9,006 nt of DNA, from the NCBI GenBank assembly GCA_946187025.1, contig CAMHPM010000045.1, positions 1 to 9,006 of the forward strand, given 5' to 3'. Position numbers and translations under genes: made by a program. The notes under the pieces were generated by a model. It had not been told where the DNA came from, made no database searches, and saw only the letters and a program-made list of their open reading frames with translations. Positions 5,782 to 9,006 of the stretch are shown piece after piece (the stretch's first letter is position 1; the number at the start of each line of letters is the position of its first letter). The stretch is from an uncultured Prevotellaceae bacterium. GTDB taxonomy: Bacteria; Bacteroidota; Bacteroidia; Bacteroidales; Bacteroidaceae.

Positions 5782-7425
5782 TTACTTCATCTCATACCTC
5801 TTGCCGGTCTCTTCCACCACGCGACGCCAGTAGTCGGTAGGATAGCCTGGACGGGTTGGTGCAGCACCAAAGCCGTCGGGGGTGCGGGTGAAGGTTCCGT
5901 CGGCATTCTCTTTCTTCACCACCATGTCCTGATGCTTCACTACGAGATAACGGTAGAGCTTATCCCATGTCTGCATCATGCGCTGGGCTGCTGTGGTGCT
6001 GTAGCGCGAGAGGAATGGTCCGAGTTCGTCGGGACGGCTCTCGGCCAGTTCCTTAGCCTGGCGGTCGATGTCGGGGGTCTCGCTGGCGTATGCCTCTTCG
6101 AGTGCATCGATGGCACGACGCAGGTCGGGATACATCTTCGAGTAGTATGGATAAACCATGTTGCTCACTACGTTCTGAAGCCAGAAGGCCGACTGCCACG
6201 AGAAGGTGATTTCGTCTTGGATGTCCTTCATGCGCAGGTAGCACTGTGGCACATCGCTGGCTCCGCAGTAGATTGGTGTATATGGCACCATGTTGGCATC
6301 GTCGTTGCCCCACCACACGAGGCCTCCGATGGCATCGGGCAGCCACGAACGCATCTGGCCAACGAAGGTGAAGCCTGTCTGCTGGGTGCTTGTAGGACGT
6401 TCGTTGAAGTATTCCTTGTCGTCCACCTTGAAGCTGAGCGGACTCGGGCGATATGGCATCGAGTATGCACCGGCTCCGAGGTCCTTGGTGATGTCGAGTG
6501 CTGTGCCTTCGTAGTGGTCGCGCATTCCGTTCTTCACGTCAGAGACGCTGAGTTTGTGGTTCGGACGCATGTAGAGCGGCATCTCGCCTGTCATATCTTC
6601 GCCGTTGATGTAGGGCAGATACTTGTCCATCCCGTCGGCATGACGGCGGAAGAAGCTCCATGCACGTGCGTCGCAGTAGCGTATGCCACTGAAGTCGAGC
6701 GGATTGAATGCGTCGCGGAAGCTGAAGTCCTGGTCCTTACCGCTGAAGTATCCCTGCTGTCGTGCGAACTTCACGTTGTCTTTGTTGTAGAGCACGTCGG
6801 TCTTTGGGAATAGGGTAAAGTAGCGTGTGATGCGACTTTGGTTGGCATGAGCCGAGATGCAGTCGTCGGGCACACGTACTGCCACCCATGCTGCATTCTT
6901 CGAACCAGGGCCCATACCCACCATCTCCATGAGCCACACCTCGTTCTTGTCGGCAATGGTGAAGGTCTCGCCTTCGCTGCAGTAGCCGTATTGAGCCACG
7001 AGTGATGTCATGACGTCGATGGCTTCACGTGCGGTGCGCGAACGTTCGAGTGCAATATAGATAAGGCTTCCGTAGTCGATGATGCCTTGCGGATCGACCA
7101 CTTCCTCGCGTCCGCCGAATGTCGTTTCACATATCGACACCTGGTTTTCGTTCATCTGACCGACGACGTTGTAAGTGCGTTCGGCTTGTGGTATCTCACC
7201 GAGGTACTTGTTGGTATCCCATTCGAACACGGGGCGCATCTCGCCCTTCTGGTGGGTGCCTCCCATGTGGCGGTAGAGGTTACCATACATGCCATAGGAG
7301 TCGGCATTGTAGCTCACGATGACGCTGCCGTCGGTAGATGCACCCTTGCCTACGATGAGGTTGGTGCAAGCGAGTGATGTTAATGAATAATGAATAATGA
7401 ATAATGAAAAAATGATGCGTTTCAT
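5782..7425 (-). CDS. Secreted C69-family (PepD-like) dipeptidase
   Basis: Ntn-hydrolase peptidase of family C69, expected to cleave dipeptides outside the cytoplasm. The protein has 547 residues. A signal peptide (1-19) ends SLA, and the mature protein then starts at Cys20 in CTNLIVGKGASTDGS, the family's N-terminal nucleophile motif. Other conserved stretches are YNVVGQMNENQVSICETTFGG (85-105), ALERSRTAREAI (125-136), GETFTIADKNEVWLMEMVG (152-170) and AHANQSRITRYF (192-203). The length fits the longer secreted Bacteroidetes members. Signal peptidase cleavage appears to expose the catalytic Cys directly; the same Cys might be read as a lipobox, but the -3 residue is Ser, which is poor for that. 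Residues 6-15 (FSLFIIHYSL) are encoded by a 7-bp repeat. A hairpin terminator candidate lies upstream, so it may have its own promoter, though none was recognised. The link to the efflux genes downstream is only positional. Confidence 0.93.
   Translation of the reverse strand: MKRIIFSLFIIHYSLTSLACTNLIVGKGASTDGSVIVSYNADSYGMYGNLYRHMGGTHQKGEMRPVFEWDTNKYLGEIPQAERTYNVVGQMNENQVSICETTFGGREEVVDPQGIIDYGSLIYIALERSRTAREAIDVMTSLVAQYGYCSEGETFTIADKNEVWLMEMVGMGPGSKNAAWVAVRVPDDCISAHANQSRITRYFTLFPKTDVLYNKDNVKFARQQGYFSGKDQDFSFRDAFNPLDFSGIRYCDARAWSFFRRHADGMDKYLPYINGEDMTGEMPLYMRPNHKLSVSDVKNGMRDHYEGTALDITKDLGAGAYSMPYRPSPLSFKVDDKEYFNERPTSTQQTGFTFVGQMRSWLPDAIGGLVWWGNDDANMVPYTPIYCGASDVPQCYLRMKDIQDEITFSWQSAFWLQNVVSNMVYPYYSKMYPDLRRAIDALEEAYASETPDIDRQAKELAESRPDELGPFLSRYSTTAAQRMMQTWDKLYRYLVVKHQDMVVKKENADGTFTRTPDGFGAAPTRPGYPTDYWRRVVEETGKRYEMK
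7382..7409. repeat. 7-bp repeat encoding the signal-peptide core of the C69 peptidase
   Basis: Three exact copies of AATGAAT followed by AATGAAA, period 7, on the plus strand. On the minus strand they encode residues 6-15 (FSLFIIHYSL). Because 7 is not a multiple of 3, gain or loss of one unit would shift the frame of the whole protein. Confidence 0.9.
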
Positions 7426-7454
7426 AGCCTTGTGTGATTACATGCAATATAAAC

Positions 7455-7487
7455 GGCCTCACCCTCTTACTTTCCGAGGGTGGGGCT
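7455..7487 (-). terminator. Hairpin terminator candidate after the DUF4252-like gene
   Basis: CACCCTC (7460-7466) pairs with GAGGGTG (7476-7482). The stem extends to 12 pairs (7455-7466 with 7476-7487), two of them G-T. The loop is 9 bases. It lies 30 bases after the stop codon. On the minus strand it is followed by CGTTTATATTGC, only a weak T-run. It probably separates this gene from the peptidase gene. Confidence 0.5.
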
Positions 7488-7516
7488 GCTCTTTCAAATA
7501 TGTTTAATTGAATTAA

Positions 7517-8146
7517 TTAGAATCCGCCGCCGAATCCGCCGCCGTTTTGCTGCATAGCGCGCATCATTGGCATCATCATAATCATCATGAGGTTATCGAC
7601 GGTGAGGTCGGTTGCTTCTACGAATGAAAGTGCGTTGTTCTGTCCTGTGGTGAAGAAAACCACTTCGTTGAACTTGTTGTCGGTCACCTTGGCGTATGCC
7701 TGCATTGAGCCTCCCTGCTGCTGGAACATGTTAGGGAGTTGCAGACGGCGTACTCCGTCGGCACCTGCTTTTGGTTCTGGCATTCCGAATCCGCCTTGTC
7801 CACCTGCGTTCTCTACAAATTCGATGAGGGTCTTGTAGTCCTTCATGGCTTCCACGTCGGCCTTCACTGCAGCCACCTTGTCGGCAGGCAGGGTATATAC
7901 GGTATAGCTCTTGATGCCTTTGAGCGACTTGACCATGCCATCCATGTTAGGCATACCCTGGCCACCGCCCTGTGCCGGCATGTTGCCAAACATCTCGACC
8001 ATACGCTTCACGTCGGGCATGTAGTCTTCGGCCTTCACTCCGTCCTGACCCTTGTACTTGTTTACTAACTCGGTTGCAGTCTGTGCGTTTGCAGTTACTG
8101 CGAACAGTGCTACGAGCACTGTAAGGATTGCTTTTGTTGCTTTCAT
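7517..8146 (-). CDS. Small secreted DUF4252-like protein with Met- and Gly-rich C-terminus
   Basis: Function unknown. The protein has 209 residues with a clear signal peptide (MKATKAILTVLVALFAVTANA, 1-21). The pattern after it, a start like ATELVNKYKGQDGVKAEDYM, then IKSYTVYTL (about 79-87), an acidic/amphipathic stretch with LIEFVE (107-112), then MQAYAKVTDNKFNEVVFFTTGQNNALSFVEATDLTVDNLM, resembles the DUF4252 family of Bacteroidetes envelope proteins. This match is from memory of the family pattern. Two Gly/Met/Gln-rich insertions (about 57-68 and 114-119) and a tail LMMIMMMPMMRAMQQNGGGFGGGF are unusual. The tail is low-complexity and might bind metal or membrane, but nothing shows that. 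The start ATG at 8146 has an AT-rich upstream region with no Shine-Dalgarno. It lies 37 bases after nadC and may be co-transcribed with it. Confidence 0.7.
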   Translation of the reverse strand: MKATKAILTVLVALFAVTANAQTATELVNKYKGQDGVKAEDYMPDVKRMVEMFGNMPAQGGGQGMPNMDGMVKSLKGIKSYTVYTLPADKVAAVKADVEAMKDYKTLIEFVENAGGQGGFGMPEPKAGADGVRRLQLPNMFQQQGGSMQAYAKVTDNKFNEVVFFTTGQNNALSFVEATDLTVDNLMMIMMMPMMRAMQQNGGGFGGGF

Positions 8147-8162
8147 AATGGTTTATTATTAA

Positions 8163-8198
8163 TAAATGTGTAGCTTAATATTGCTAAATGTGTAGCTT
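8163..8198. repeat. 14-bp direct repeat copying the end of nadC
   Basis: TAAATGTGTAGCTT occurs at 8163-8176 and again at 8185-8198, period 22. The second copy holds the last codons of nadC and the first two bases of its stop codon; the first lies just past the stop, in the gap before the DUF4252-like gene. It looks like a short tandem duplication. Confidence 0.7.
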
Positions 8199-9006
8199 GC
8201 TTGAATCGGCAGCCTTGAAACTCATGTCGAGGCCTTTGACCGAGTGGGTGAGGGCTCCGACCGAGATGTAATCGACTCCGCATTCGGCATACTGGCGTAT
8301 GGTGTCGAAGGTGATTCCGCCCGACGATTCGGTTTCGTACTTGTGGTCGATGAGGGCGACGGCCTCGCGTGTTTCCTCGGGTGTGAAGTTGTCGAGCATG
8401 ATGCGGTCAACTCCGCCCACGCGCAGCACTTCATGGAGTTCTTCCATGTTGCGCACCTCGATTTCGATTTTGAGGTCTTTGCCTTTCTCCTCGAGGTAGT
8501 GGTGGCATCGTGTGATGGCTGCTTCGATGCCTCCTGCAAAGTCGATGTGGTTGTCTTTGAGCAGTATCATGTCGAAGAGGCCGATGCGGTGGTTCACTCC
8601 GCCGCCAATCTTCACTGCCTGCTTCTCGAGCATACGCATTCCCGGTGTGGTCTTGCGTGTGTCGAGCACATGGGCACCAGTGCCTTCGATGCGTTCCACG
8701 TAGCGGTGGGTCATCGTAGCGATGCCGCTCATGCGTTGCAGTATGTTGAGCATGAGTCGCTCGGTTTGCAGCAGGCTCTGTATCTTGCCACGCACGCTCA
8801 TGACGATGTCGCCCGGATGCACGTGTGCTCCGTCGTGGATATATACTTCGACCTGGAGGCTCGGGTCGAAGCGGTGGAACACCTGGCGGGCAATCTCCTC
8901 GCCGGCGAAGATGCCCTCTTCCTTGATGAGTAGTTTCGATTCGCTCACTGCCGTCGGCGGGATGCAGCAGAGGGTGGTGTGGTCGCCATCGCCTATATCC
9001 TCGGCA
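8184..9006 (-). CDS. nadC: Nicotinate-nucleotide diphosphorylase (carboxylating), 5' end outside window
   Basis: Converts quinolinate and PRPP to nicotinate mononucleotide, CO2 and pyrophosphate in de novo NAD synthesis; cytoplasmic. The frame is open to the right edge, and the 273 visible C-terminal residues start AEDIGDGDHTT, the conserved N-terminal motif of the family, so only a short N-terminal part is missing. Other motifs by visible residue number: LDTRKTTPGMR (114-124), KIGGGVNHR (132-140), LLKDNH (148-153), EIEVRN (181-186, with the substrate-binding Glu), IMLDNF (202-207, with the substrate-binding Asp) and SVGALTHSV (248-256). A GTG at 8948 could be taken as a start but lies inside the conserved region. 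It is the first gene in the window and may be followed in one transcript by the DUF4252-like gene; this housekeeping function has no visible link to the efflux genes. Confidence 0.97.
   Translation of the reverse strand, partial: AEDIGDGDHTTLCCIPPTAVSESKLLIKEEGIFAGEEIARQVFHRFDPSLQVEVYIHDGAHVHPGDIVMSVRGKIQSLLQTERLMLNILQRMSGIATMTHRYVERIEGTGAHVLDTRKTTPGMRMLEKQAVKIGGGVNHRIGLFDMILLKDNHIDFAGGIEAAITRCHHYLEEKGKDLKIEIEVRNMEELHEVLRVGGVDRIMLDNFTPEETREAVALIDHKYETESSGGITFDTIRQYAECGVDYISVGALTHSVKGLDMSFKAADSSKLHI

Noticed and set aside
6283..6298. TGGCAC-type -24 elements at this and several other positions
   Set aside because: They lie inside coding regions and lack a TTGC-like -12 element at the right spacing.
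5596..6813. Long open frame on the plus strand (405 codons) opposite the C69 peptidase
   Set aside because: It runs through the intergenic palindromic repeat and the antisense of conserved peptidase motifs; no domain was recognised.
7366..7371. Lipoprotein lipobox at Cys20 of the C69 peptidase
   Set aside because: Cys20 is the expected N-terminal nucleophile of the family in motif CTNLIVGKGASTDGS, and the -3 residue is Ser, poor for signal peptidase II.
7426..7454. Promoter for the C69 peptidase (minus strand TTTATATTGC)
   Set aside because: It lacks the full TAnnTTTG box and no -33 element was visible; too weak to annotate.
8946..8948. GTG as the start of nadC
   Set aside because: The frame continues upstream with EDIGDGDHTT, a conserved NadC motif, so the true start lies outside the window.

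Overview
This window looks like a chromosomal segment of a Bacteroidales bacterium, most like Prevotella and its relatives. The evidence is the gene content (a DUF4252-like secreted protein, a secreted C69 dipeptidase, an NtrC-type regulator with a GAFTDA loop), start codons without clear Shine-Dalgarno sequences, a promoter element of the Bacteroidetes TAnnTTTG type, and AT-rich and GC-rich short repeats of the kind seen in that group. The genus is an inference. All seven genes lie on the minus strand, so transcription runs from position 9006 towards 1. No tRNA, rRNA, CRISPR array, transposase or phage gene was seen.

Layout in transcription order. (1) nadC, cut by the right edge (8184-9006). 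(2) A small secreted DUF4252-like protein (7517-8146), followed by a hairpin terminator candidate. (3) A secreted C69-family peptidase (5782-7425). (4) A 252-base intergenic region with a GC-rich composite palindromic repeat, two tandem dyad sites, a sigma-54-like -24/-12 promoter and an inverted repeat. (5) A TolC-family outer membrane efflux protein (4048-5529). (6) A 78-base gap made almost wholly of two tandem repeats. (7) A HlyD/MacA-type periplasmic adaptor (2695-3969), followed by a hairpin and T-run terminator. (8) A 373-base gap with a Bacteroidetes-type promoter and a block of GC-rich hairpin repeats that would form a long leader. (9) A sigma-54-dependent (NtrC-type) response regulator (912-2321) coupled by an ATGA overlap to (10) a membrane histidine kinase cut by the left edge (1-915).

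The most coherent reading is a two-component system with a sigma-54 activator that switches on an adjacent efflux operon. The dyads upstream of the TolC gene are TGTYC-N6-GGACA, two copies 22 bp apart, centred about 80 and 102 bp upstream of the predicted start. That is where activators of this class usually bind, and a TTGGCACG-N4-TTGTA element lies at the promoter position. The inner-membrane pump that should work with the adaptor and the outer membrane channel is not in the window.

The second theme is repeats that enter genes. The GC-rich palindromic repeat occurs between genes and also in frame inside the response regulator, in both of its inter-domain linkers. A 7-base AT-rich repeat encodes the hydrophobic core of two different signal peptides at the same residues (6-15).
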